Shown here one piece after another: positions 17,037 through 26,300 of a DNA stretch of 64,000 bases (position 1 is the stretch's first letter; every line of letters starts with the position of its first letter). The translations under genes were made by a program, and so were the position numbers. The stretch lies in NCBI GenBank assembly GCA_000155695.1, contig DS990592.1, positions 4,926,538-4,990,537 on the forward strand, in the 5' to 3' direction. This DNA is from Verrucomicrobiia bacterium DG1235. GTDB taxonomy: Bacteria > Verrucomicrobiota > Verrucomicrobiia > Opitutales > Opitutaceae. Below the pieces are notes generated by a model that saw only the letters and a list, made by a program, of their open reading frames with translations, was not told the origin of the DNA and searched no databases.

Positions 17037-18920
17037 ATGTTAGACCAGTTACGAAGACTTCTAGGGCATGATCAAGGGGGCCCGCTACTCGATTTGGAAA
17101 CATTGCGCCTAAGGGTGCTGAGACTTGCGCTGGGTTACGTTCTAATTTTTTCGGCTCCTGTGTTGCTTCTGTTGGTTTACCGTGGGCTGAGCGAGCATTG
17201 GAACTGGTACTTGTTGGTACAGATATTCGCTTATGTGGCTCTGGCGGTGGGTTTTTGGTCTTCGTCTCGAGGAGGTAGCAGAGGCCTGTCCCATCTGGTG
17301 GTGGTCGTCGTCATTCTAGTGGGAGTTTGTGGAATCGCTGCTTGGGGTCCGGCTCCGAGCCGTCTAATCGTTCTCAACTTCGGATGCGTGTTTGCGGCCA
17401 TGTTTCACAGCTGCAAGGCTTCTATGGGCACGCTCGCGGTCAGCATCGGCTTGGTCTCGCTGGCTGCTTACTTGAATCCTTATGTGGCCATTCTTGATGG
17501 CGGGGATTCGGTATCTGACCATACGGCCGGGCAATGGGTAGTCACCTTGTCCTCGTTTGCTTTCTACACGGTGTGCAGTGCGCTGTTGGTCGCATGGGTT
17601 ACCAAGACTTTGCAGAATACGATTACCGCGCTGCGAGGCCGTGAGCAGGAGCTTCAAAATTCCAATGACATTCTTAAGGAGCAGGCGGTGAAGCTTGAGG
17701 AGCAGGCGGTCGAACTAGAAGAGCAGGCTAAGGCTTTGAAAGAGGAGCGAGACCGAACGGAAGCCGCTTCAAAGGCGAAGGATCGGTTTTTGTCAGTGAT
17801 AAGCCATGAGCTTCGTACGCCGCTGAATCCGATTCTCGGTTTTCTGGATCTTTTGGAGGAGGATCAGGCCTTGCGCTCGGAGAGCAAGGACCAGTTGGAA
17901 TTGATGCGGCGATCTGGAGAGCACTTGCTGCTTATGATCGACAAGGTCGTCGACTTTTCGGAACTGGATCGCGGTGAGCTAACGCTTGTTAGGAACGAGA
18001 GAACTTGGGCGGAGTTGCGAAGGGACATCCGGAGTCGGCTGCAATTGCTGGCCGAGGAGAAGAACTTGGAGTTCCATGTGCACTGCGAGGGCGCGGCTCG
18101 TGATCGATTGGTTTTAGATAACCGCAGAACTTTGCAGATTATCGACGAGCTCGGCAGCAATGCCTTGAAGTTTACGGACAAGGGAAGTGTGGCGATAGCT
18201 CTGTGCTTAGCGAGCGGCGATGGAGGCAGGACGCATCGGCTTGCGATCGAAGTGAGTGACACGGGGTGTGGGATAGATTGCAAGGCGATCGATCGCTTGT
18301 TTGACCCGTTTGTGCAGGAGAAGTCCGGCTGGACGCGTGATGCGGGTGGATTTGGTCTGGGGCTATCCGCGTGTCAGGCAATAGCAGGAGCGATGGGCGG
18401 CGCCATTCGGGTGGAGAGCGAAATAGGAATTGGCTCGACCTTTACAGTGGAGATTCCTGTTGAGTTAGTGCTGGTGGGAACAACCGATCCCAAGCGAAAA
18501 AGCAAACTGATGCAGTTCACTCAGCCGCCGGAAGTACTGGTTGTTGAGGACGACCTCGTAAACCAAAAGGTAGTGACGGCTTTGCTCAAGAAATTGGGAG
18601 CCAAGACCGTTTGCGTGGACAACGGAAAGAAGGCAGTGGAGATCCTTCGTCCGGGGGCGTTCGATTTGGTGCTGATGGATATCAGCATGCCGGTTATGGA
18701 TGGGATCGAGGCGACGGAGGAGATTCGGAAAAACGATGCTTTGAAGGATTTGCCGATCGTAGCTCTGACGGCTCACTCGTATTCGAAATCTGAGAAAGCC
18801 TGTTTTGAGGCGGGAATGAATGGCTTTTTGACGAAGCCTGCTAAGGCAGATCAGTTGTTCGAAATAATCTCAAAGTTGATCGGGAAAAAACCGGAATCTG
18901 CCGAGGCGAGGTTGGGTTGA
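17037..18920 (+). CDS. Hybrid sensor histidine kinase (TM-HisKA-HATPase-REC)
   Basis: 627 residues. Five to six membrane helices in residues 28-190, then a Glu/Gln-rich coiled coil (about 200-245, repeated EEQAVELEEQA), then H257 in VISHELRTPLNPI, a HATPase with DTGCGID and GFGLGLSA, and a C-terminal receiver (500-615) with D548 in LVLMDISMPVMDG. No separate sensory PAS domain; the membrane part is presumably the sensor. The usual N-box Asn is present (LGSNALKFT). Monocistronic; no partner regulator is adjacent, so the phosphate target is unknown. Confidence 0.88.
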   Translation: MLDQLRRLLGHDQGGPLLDLETLRLRVLRLALGYVLIFSAPVLLLLVYRGLSEHWNWYLLVQIFAYVALAVGFWSSSRGGSRGLSHLVVVVVILVGVCGIAAWGPAPSRLIVLNFGCVFAAMFHSCKASMGTLAVSIGLVSLAAYLNPYVAILDGGDSVSDHTAGQWVVTLSSFAFYTVCSALLVAWVTKTLQNTITALRGREQELQNSNDILKEQAVKLEEQAVELEEQAKALKEERDRTEAASKAKDRFLSVISHELRTPLNPILGFLDLLEEDQALRSESKDQLELMRRSGEHLLLMIDKVVDFSELDRGELTLVRNERTWAELRRDIRSRLQLLAEEKNLEFHVHCEGAARDRLVLDNRRTLQIIDELGSNALKFTDKGSVAIALCLASGDGGRTHRLAIEVSDTGCGIDCKAIDRLFDPFVQEKSGWTRDAGGFGLGLSACQAIAGAMGGAIRVESEIGIGSTFTVEIPVELVLVGTTDPKRKSKLMQFTQPPEVLVVEDDLVNQKVVTALLKKLGAKTVCVDNGKKAVEILRPGAFDLVLMDISMPVMDGIEATEEIRKNDALKDLPIVALTAHSYSKSEKACFEAGMNGFLTKPAKADQLFEIISKLIGKKPESAEARLG

Positions 18921-18956
18921 TCTATAGAGATCATTTTCCGTGTATTCGAGAAATGA

Positions 18957-19421
18957 CTACGCCTTTAGTTTCTCGAAAAGCTTGTAGTGGGTCGCTTGCA
19001 TGCCGAGGGAGCGGTAGGTGGATTGGGCGACTTGGTTTTCTTGCTCGACGTAGAGGCGGAAGCCGCAGATGCGTGGGTCGGCTGAAGCAAGTTTTTCGAT
19101 GTGTTGGTAGAGTCGGGTGAATATGCCTTGACGCCGCGCTTCGGGGATGACGTAGACGCTTTGTATCCACCAGAAAATACCGTTTCGCCAGTCGCTCCAT
19201 TCGGTGGTGATCATGAGGCTGGCGAGGACAGTGTCGTCCTGTTCAGCGACGAGATAGAACCCGAGCTCGGGGTGTTGAAAGAGTGAGGTAACGCCGGCGG
19301 TAATGGTTTCGGGGTCGAGTTTCTTGTCCTCGGTTTCGTGGGCCATGGCGGTGTTGAACTTCGCGATGGTCGGAACGTCGACTGGCGTGGCGAGGCGGAT
19401 GATGAGGGGGGTTGTAGGCAT
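18957..19421 (-). CDS. GNAT-family N-acetyltransferase
   Basis: 154 residues. GNAT fold with strand FYLVAEQDDTVLASLMIT, then the acetyl-CoA loop VIPEARRQGIFTRLYQHI (the R/Q-x-x-G-x-G/A type motif) and the C-terminal ENQVAQSTYRSLGMQ segment typical of the family. Substrate unknown. Start: ATG 19421 (MPTTPLIIRLATPVD) is used because residues upstream of it are low-complexity and would overlap the end of the propeller gene. It follows that gene by 46 bp on the same strand and may be cotranscribed with it. Confidence 0.85.
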   Translation of the reverse strand: MPTTPLIIRLATPVDVPTIAKFNTAMAHETEDKKLDPETITAGVTSLFQHPELGFYLVAEQDDTVLASLMITTEWSDWRNGIFWWIQSVYVIPEARRQGIFTRLYQHIEKLASADPRICGFRLYVEQENQVAQSTYRSLGMQATHYKLFEKLKA

Positions 19422-19467
19422 TGTTTGTCGTAGATTTGAACGGTTGAGAGGGGGATTTGAGGGAGCG

Positions 19468-21981
19468 TTATTCGATGCCGATGATTCGGCCAAACAGGAT
19501 GCCGTTTTCTGGGATGTCGAAATTCCATGCGGGAGGGATGGCGGGATCGGCGGTGAGGGGCTCTCCTTGGTCGCTCCATTCGACGAGATTGTCGCTGACC
19601 TGCATTTGGTAGGCGGTCGCTTGTTCGGCGGTGCTCGTTGTTACGAGGAGGCCGGCTGGACTCTCTTCAATTGAGGCTGAGAGCAGTCGGGCTGTCTGAA
19701 TTTGGCCCCCTTCGGCAAGCGCTTCGCGACCGACGAAGAGGTAGGTGGAGCCATCCGTGTTCGTCGAAATACTGGAGTCTCTGTAGTAGTCGATAGGCGT
19801 GCTTCGGAGCTTTAGTGGAGTTGAGCTTTTATGCGTAGCGAGATCGACAGTGTAGAGCGTATCGTCGAGCGTCATGATGAAGAGTCGCGTTTGGTCGGTG
19901 GATAGGCTTGTGGAAGCGATGGTTTTGTCTTCGGGAAGCTTGAAGGGAGTTTCTGACAGAATTGATTGAGAGCTTGTATCTATTTTTAGGGTACGAAGTA
20001 GGTCTTTGTCAGAAGAATCCTGCTGGGCGACAAAGAGTATCTCGTTTGGTTCGTCTAGGAATTGGAGAGAGTCGATGTCTGCGAAGGATTCGGATCGGTA
20101 GAGAAGATCGCCCTCTGGGATGGAGTAGATCTCGATTTGCTTGTTGTTTGTGTCTTCGATGTCGGTGGTGATGCGGCCGTAGCGCGTGCCGTCGTGTGAA
20201 AGGGCGTGCTCCCATGCTCCGCCATTTTCGAAATTTGAGAAATCTAGGACGAATGCGTTTTCCTCGATGTCGAATACGCCACTGGTTTCGCTTGGATTGG
20301 TAAGGATGAACTGCTCTCCGTTTGCCCCAAAGTCGTAGTAGCCGGCATCGAAGCCAAAGTCTGGGGCGGACCAGATGATTTGTCCTGTGAAGGTGTCGAG
20401 AGCGTGGAGTCCGCCTCCGATTTTCAGCAAGGCGCGCCCAGTGCTTTCGTCGAGTAGGAGATCGTCGGTGAATCTGAAATTTGGATACAGTCCTTTATTC
20501 ACGATGGAAAAGTCGGTTCCTGATCGTTCTTCCATGACGCCGCTTTTGTAGATGAGCAGGTAGTTGGAGCGGTTTGAGATGTAGGCGGAGCCGAGGAGCT
20601 GCCCGTAGGTAGCCGGGAGCAAATTAGTTTCGGCCCCGTCGTCCAGATCGAAAAAGTGGGTCGAGTTGCTGGAGCTGAAGTATAAGTAGCGCCCGTCCGG
20701 TGATAGCTTGAGCGTTTCAGAAGGGGACGTTACGAAGCCGCTCCCTGCCAGGGTCAGGGCGAAGGGGCGAAGAAAATTGTAGCGAAGCGAACTGTCTGAA
20801 GTGTTGAAGGCTACGATGTAGTCGTTTTCTCGACCGGTGGAGCGAGCGGCAAGCAGGATGGACTCGTCGGGCGTGAGCAGGAGGTGAGTGAAGGGAACGT
20901 TCGTGTGGGTGAAGGTTCTGATTGATGAGTGGGAATCGAGATCCCATTTTTCGATGCGGCCGGGTGCGGTTAGGATGTAGAGGGATTCTCCGTCGGGCGA
21001 TAGGTTGAAGGAGGTTTGGAAGAATTGAGAGGTGTTGAGAGGAATGTCTTTTACGTCTGCGATTGTTTCTCCTGTAAGTGTGTTGATGATACGGATCGGT
21101 TCGAAGCTGCCGCCGAACTGAAGGATGATGCGGCTGGCATCGAGAGACATCTCAGGGGCGTGGTATCGGGGGTAGAATCCAAGCGAGCCGTAGTTGGCTT
21201 CGACAAGGGTATTTGAGATCGCGTTCAGAAAATACACGGTGTCGCCGTTTCCCGCTGCCACGATGAGTCGGTCGAGTGGATCGATGTACGATTGGGAAAA
21301 ATCGGTCATGTGAGCCGCGCTGATATCTCCAGAGACAATGGTTTGGCCGGTGGTTTCGTCGATTAGGGAGAGGCGATCGTGCCAGCTGGAACCAACGGTT
21401 CTTTCAAGTATCGCGATACGGCCAGTTTCGCTCATTGCGTGGAAGTGGGTATCGGAGTTTACGGATTCGAACCAGAGTCGCGTTCCGTCGACGATTGAAA
21501 GTCGCTCTATGAATTGATCTGATAGGGAAGTGTGGCGCCCCGTGGCGAGGACAGTTTGTCCGTCTTGTGTGAAGTTGGCTTCCATGTAGTTGTTTTCTGG
21601 ATCGCCAATGGGAAGCAAATCAGGGCTGTCTCCGGTTTTCAGATACAGTTTTCCGGAGTCTAGAATTAGTTGGGTGTCTGATTCGTATTCGTAGTCGATA
21701 ACGGGGGCTTGGGAAGGGCGCGATTCGGAGACGAGTTCTTCGCCGGAGTCGATTCGCCAGACGGAAACGCCTGCTTGAGTGTGGAACTGGACTACTTGAG
21801 GGGTGAGGAATTCGAGTTTGGAGACGCTCGTGTTTCCGGTTGTCCAAGAGGGGCTGCCTATGAGTGGAAAGGTGTTTGCGAGGGATGAGCTGGGGAGCGA
21901 ACAAAGAATAAGGCAGAGGGCGAAGGGGTAGATCAGCAAAGTTTTTCTTGGATGAGAGTGGATTGCGCAAGACCGGGTCAT
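19468..21981 (-). CDS. Large secreted beta-propeller protein
   Basis: 837 residues, with a signal peptide (TLLIYPFALCLILCSLPSSSLA). Many blade repeats of the WD40/YVTN type follow: YIDPLDRLIVAAGNGDTVYFL, NLSPDGESLYILTAPG, LLTPDESILLAARSTG, KLSPDGRYLYFSSSNS. The number of blades suggests two propellers. The last ~80 residues (YQMQVSDNLVEWSDQGEPL) resemble the C-terminal region common in secreted verrucomicrobial proteins, in which a result value is compared with a reference. No enzymatic motif. Related in style to the 452-residue protein at 356-1714. Function unknown; likely a surface or periplasmic binding protein. Confidence 0.75.
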   Translation of the reverse strand: MTRSCAIHSHPRKTLLIYPFALCLILCSLPSSSLANTFPLIGSPSWTTGNTSVSKLEFLTPQVVQFHTQAGVSVWRIDSGEELVSESRPSQAPVIDYEYESDTQLILDSGKLYLKTGDSPDLLPIGDPENNYMEANFTQDGQTVLATGRHTSLSDQFIERLSIVDGTRLWFESVNSDTHFHAMSETGRIAILERTVGSSWHDRLSLIDETTGQTIVSGDISAAHMTDFSQSYIDPLDRLIVAAGNGDTVYFLNAISNTLVEANYGSLGFYPRYHAPEMSLDASRIILQFGGSFEPIRIINTLTGETIADVKDIPLNTSQFFQTSFNLSPDGESLYILTAPGRIEKWDLDSHSSIRTFTHTNVPFTHLLLTPDESILLAARSTGRENDYIVAFNTSDSSLRYNFLRPFALTLAGSGFVTSPSETLKLSPDGRYLYFSSSNSTHFFDLDDGAETNLLPATYGQLLGSAYISNRSNYLLIYKSGVMEERSGTDFSIVNKGLYPNFRFTDDLLLDESTGRALLKIGGGLHALDTFTGQIIWSAPDFGFDAGYYDFGANGEQFILTNPSETSGVFDIEENAFVLDFSNFENGGAWEHALSHDGTRYGRITTDIEDTNNKQIEIYSIPEGDLLYRSESFADIDSLQFLDEPNEILFVAQQDSSDKDLLRTLKIDTSSQSILSETPFKLPEDKTIASTSLSTDQTRLFIMTLDDTLYTVDLATHKSSTPLKLRSTPIDYYRDSSISTNTDGSTYLFVGREALAEGGQIQTARLLSASIEESPAGLLVTTSTAEQATAYQMQVSDNLVEWSDQGEPLTADPAIPPAWNFDIPENGILFGRIIGIE

Positions 21982-22108
21982 GAAGTGTAGTGTGACGCTT
22001 TTCCCATCGAAATCGCAATCTTTAGCTAAGTAATTTCTTTATGGTTTTGGCCTGTGGCGAGTTTCCGCTTGGCAGGCTTTGTCGGAAGGATGCAGGCTGT
22101 TCCTCATT

Positions 22109-23122
22109 ATGAAAGCTATCCAATTCCAGCCCGGTCTCTCCATCAATAGTCCTGACGTCGCTCGCGAAGTTGACCTGCCTTTGCCAGAAGCATCGGGTCG
22201 CGACATCTTAGTGGAAATCGAGGCTGTCGCTCTCAACCCGGTGGATACCAAAGTACGACCTGGCGCGGAAGGAGAGCCCAAGGTGTTGGGCTACGACGCT
22301 TCTGGAACTGTGGTCGCTGTGGGTAATGAGACGAAGATCTTGCAGGTGGGAGACAAGGTTTATTATGCGGGCGACATTACCCGTCCCGGGTCGAACGCGC
22401 AGTTTCAATTGGTAGACGAACGGATCGCTGCGGTCCGTCCCAGTTCGCTTGACGCTGGTTCGAGCGCGGCGCTGCCGCTAACTTCGCTGACTGCTTGGGA
22501 ATCGCTTTTTGATCGACTTGGTATTGATCCGGAAGGGGCGGACAGGGGGAAGTCGCTTCTTATCATAGGTGGAGCGGGCGGCGTGGGGTCAATTGGGATA
22601 CAGCTCGCCAAGCTCGCGGGCCTTACGGTTATCGCGACGGCTTCTCGTCCAGAGAGCGAACAATGGTGTCGCGACCTAGGGGCGGACTACGTGGTCAATC
22701 ATCGCGAGGAGCTCGCTCCTCAGTTGAAGGAGTTCGGTTATGAAACGGTCGACTACATCGCGAACTATAACAACACCGAGGCGTATTGGGACGTGATGGG
22801 TGAGGTGATCGCTCCGCAGGGAGGCGTTGTCTTGATCGTCGAACAGAAGGGCAATCTCGATGTCGGTGGCTTGTACAAGCTGAAGAGCGTGAGCATTGCC
22901 TGGGAGCTGATGTTTACTCGTTCGATGTTCAAGACAGCGGATATGGTGAAGCAGCATGAGATCCTGAAGCGCGTTGCGGAGCTGATTGATTCCGGAAAAA
23001 TTAAGACGACAGCCAATGGCTCGCTCGGTCAAATTACCGCGGAGAACGTCGTCAAAGCGCACCTTCAAATCGAAACGGGACGATCGATTGGAAAGCTGGT
23101 GCTTGAAGGCTGGCCAGAGTGA
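22109..23122 (+). CDS. Zinc-type alcohol dehydrogenase-like / quinone oxidoreductase (MDR family)
   Basis: 337 residues from ATG 22109, the start that aligns with the family (MKAIQFQPGLS). GroES-like domain first (EIEAVALNPVDTKVRPG, VLGYDASGTVVAVG), then a Rossmann NADPH domain with SLLIIGGAGGVGSIGIQLAKL. The usual catalytic zinc cysteines are absent, as expected for the quinone-reductase-like branch of medium-chain dehydrogenases. It probably reduces quinones or reactive carbonyls with NADPH in the cytosol. Single gene, divergent from the propeller gene with a 127-bp gap. Confidence 0.88.
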   Translation: MKAIQFQPGLSINSPDVAREVDLPLPEASGRDILVEIEAVALNPVDTKVRPGAEGEPKVLGYDASGTVVAVGNETKILQVGDKVYYAGDITRPGSNAQFQLVDERIAAVRPSSLDAGSSAALPLTSLTAWESLFDRLGIDPEGADRGKSLLIIGGAGGVGSIGIQLAKLAGLTVIATASRPESEQWCRDLGADYVVNHREELAPQLKEFGYETVDYIANYNNTEAYWDVMGEVIAPQGGVVLIVEQKGNLDVGGLYKLKSVSIAWELMFTRSMFKTADMVKQHEILKRVAELIDSGKIKTTANGSLGQITAENVVKAHLQIETGRSIGKLVLEGWPE

Positions 23123-23374
23123 ACGCCTGCTGAGTGAGGGTTTACCCCCTCATTTGATCTGCGTGTGAGAAGGTGATTTGTTAAGCCTTCTCCTGAAATT
23201 GGATATTTTTGGATTATTCGAGGCGATAAACGTTTCGGGAACGCTTGCGAAACGCTGACCTTGGTAAGGTGGCGTCTGTTATCGGAAGCGCTGCGACGGG
23301 TCCTGTGCCTTTTTGATTTGTCGCCAGTTCTTTCCGAGTGAGTCGCAGCAGTATAATCCAACGAGTTACAGTAC

Positions 23375-26300
23375 ATGGTACTAAAACGATTTTTGTTTCT
23401 GAGTGCCATGGCACGCTTATCAGTGATGCTATCCTCCGCCCTGTTTGCGGAAGATCCTTACGAGGTCGATTGGACGATCGATGTGGATACCTCGCAGGGG
23501 GATCTGGTGACGGGCGTGGATGTGGACAAAGACGGCAATGTCTATATGATAGGGATGAGCCGAGGGGACGCGTTTCGGACAAACCGAGGAGTCGGCGATC
23601 GTTTCAACAACGAACCGTTTCTGGTGAAGTACAACGCCTCCGGCGATGAGCTTTGGGCGGTGCAAAGGGACGAGAACGATCGTGGCAACACGAGCCAGAG
23701 GTATCGTTACCTTAAGGTGGATGCCTTGCAGAACGTGTTCGTGTATTGCGCGATGGGACTGTATTGTTGCGACCGGATTTTGAAGTTTTCGAAAGACGGG
23801 CAGCTGGTTTGGACGCGCTCGGTCCCCAGCGGACGGTCTTATCTGTCGGTCGATGACGAAGGAGGAGTCTACCTCACCGCGCGCTACGATGCCGTGCTCC
23901 ATGGCATCAAGGTGATGAAGTTTTCCTCCAACGGATCTTTGACTCTCGACTTGCCGCTCTACGGACTGCCGTTTCCCTCGCATTATTCGACTACGCTCGT
24001 CGTGAGCGGACCTGATGGCGGACTCTATGTGGCGGGGAACGATGAGGGGACGCCGTATTTTGCGAGATATGACGAGTCGGGCTCTCAAGAGTGGCTCAAT
24101 CCTTTCGGGGAACAATCGTATACGAGTCCTGAAAGGATAGAGTTTGATCGCGAAGGGAGCGCTTACCTTCTACATCGGGTTTCAACGGAAAGCGGCAAAA
24201 AGTACCAGCTTTCGAAAGTGGACTCAGGCGGCCAATGGAAATGGACGACGGACCTTCTGTTCGGGGACGGGATCGATCTCGCAATTGGGAATTCTGGAGA
24301 TGTCTATGTTTTTGGATACGAGAAGGTGACGAGCGATATCGAGGATGAGCGGGTTTCCGCTATCTTGTTGAAGTACGATACGGAAGGGGAGCTCTTATGG
24401 GAATGGGGCCTTCCCAATAATCTGAATTCGTCCCGGTCTTCAACGACGCGTGAGCGGCTTTCAGCTTCGGTTTCAGTTGGTGTTATAGAAGGCACGGTTA
24501 GCGGCGATGCAGTCTATGTGGGAGGGCAGGATGATCGTAGTCTTGTGGAGTCGGAGGGTAGGGTGGGATTTCTGTCGCGGTACGTATCGGGCGATACAGA
24601 TGGGGATGGCCTCTTGGACGAGTGGGAGACGGACGGGATTCCCTACGTGGACAGCATGGGTCGCGATCAACGTTTTCTGCTGCCGGATGCAGATCCGTTT
24701 CACAAGGACCTCTATGTCGAGGTAGACAGCATGCAAGGTCTCGCCTTGAGCGAGGGCGCTCTGCTCGAACTAGAATTCGCCTTCTATTTGGCGCCCTATA
24801 CGAATCCGGATGGGGATACCGGGGCGACCTTGCATCTGTTGATTGACGAGACGGATCTGCCCTTCGAGGAAGTTTGGCAAACCGACGGATGCTGGCCGCT
24901 AGATTTCGACGAGTGGCGACTTTTCAACTACGGTACCACCGGAGAGCAATCCAATGCGGAGCTTTTGGAGGCAAAGGCATTGGCGTATCGTTATTGTATT
25001 GTGGCGAATGCGTCAGGTCCAAAACGGATAGGCGGTTGCGGACTCACGCCCGGCGACGACTTCGTGATATTCATTGGTAGCGGATACAGTGATATCGATC
25101 AGGCCGCAGTGTTTATGCACGAGCTCGGGCACAATCTAGGGCTGAAGCATGGCGGTGCAGATGACATCAACGGGAAAGTAAATTATCCCAGCGTCATGAA
25201 TTACGCATACAGTTACCGGCAAAGCTGGAATGAGGCGTTTTGGACGCTGGATTTCACCCGAACTCCTGCAGGTGAATTCGATGTGCTGTATGAATCCGCT
25301 TTGGATGAGACTGTTGGCGTCGGCGAGGACGGTGGCTTCTACGAGTTCGTGTTTTTGCCTTTCGGAGTTTCGGTGCAAGGTAGCGAAGCTCGAGGGTTTG
25401 ATTACCTGCAATTGGATGGCGGCGAGGTGGACTTTGGAGACTTGACTAACACCAATCTTCAAGACGGTAGTTTCGACTCTTCCGTGTCTCAGGATCTTAA
25501 CTACATCGATACCAATCTTGGCGTAACGCTGCCTAAAACGGCCTCGGCTGGAGAGGAGTTTTATCCGCATGACGATTGGAAGAACACGACCCTAAAACTC
25601 GCGGCGGCGATGGGCGACGACGCATTGCCCGGCACCTTCCCTCAGGATGAACTGACGATCGAGGCCAAGGACTGGATGGAAGCGAATTTTCCGGTTCCCG
25701 CTGGCGCGAATTGGGCGCCTGAACTAGACGTTCCGGCGAACGTTTCGGTGAGCGCCCATGAGTCGACGCCGGAGCTAACGGTGGCTGTCAGCGATGAGGA
25801 GGATGCTGGAGAAGACCTTGTATTGACTGCTACGAGCGACTCGCCGCACTTGATCGCTGCCAGCGGTATCAGTCTAGGCGGTTTCGGCGAGAGTCGAACC
25901 ATTCAATTGACGCCTCTTGATGAAACGGTGCGAGGAGTGGCGAAGATAATGCTTACGGTGACAGATACCGACGGCAGATCGACTCACTCGAGTTTCGAGC
26001 TAGAAATATTAGCCTTCGCCAATGCCTTGCCGGAGCTATCTGTCCCTCCCCATCAGATCGTAGCCTTCAAGAACCACTCCAGCGATGTGTATCCGTTTTC
26101 CGTTACCGATATGGATGAAACAGCAAGCGGCATTTCAGTTTCCGCTAGCAGTTCGAACCAGTTTCTAATTTCAGATGAGAATATAAAATTGGAAGGAGAA
26201 GGCTCGGAGCGTAGTTTCAGTTTCACTACGAACGATGCATTTGGGGATTTCGTGAATATCACGCTTACTGCGACTGACAGCTTTGGCGGGAGTTCGGAAT

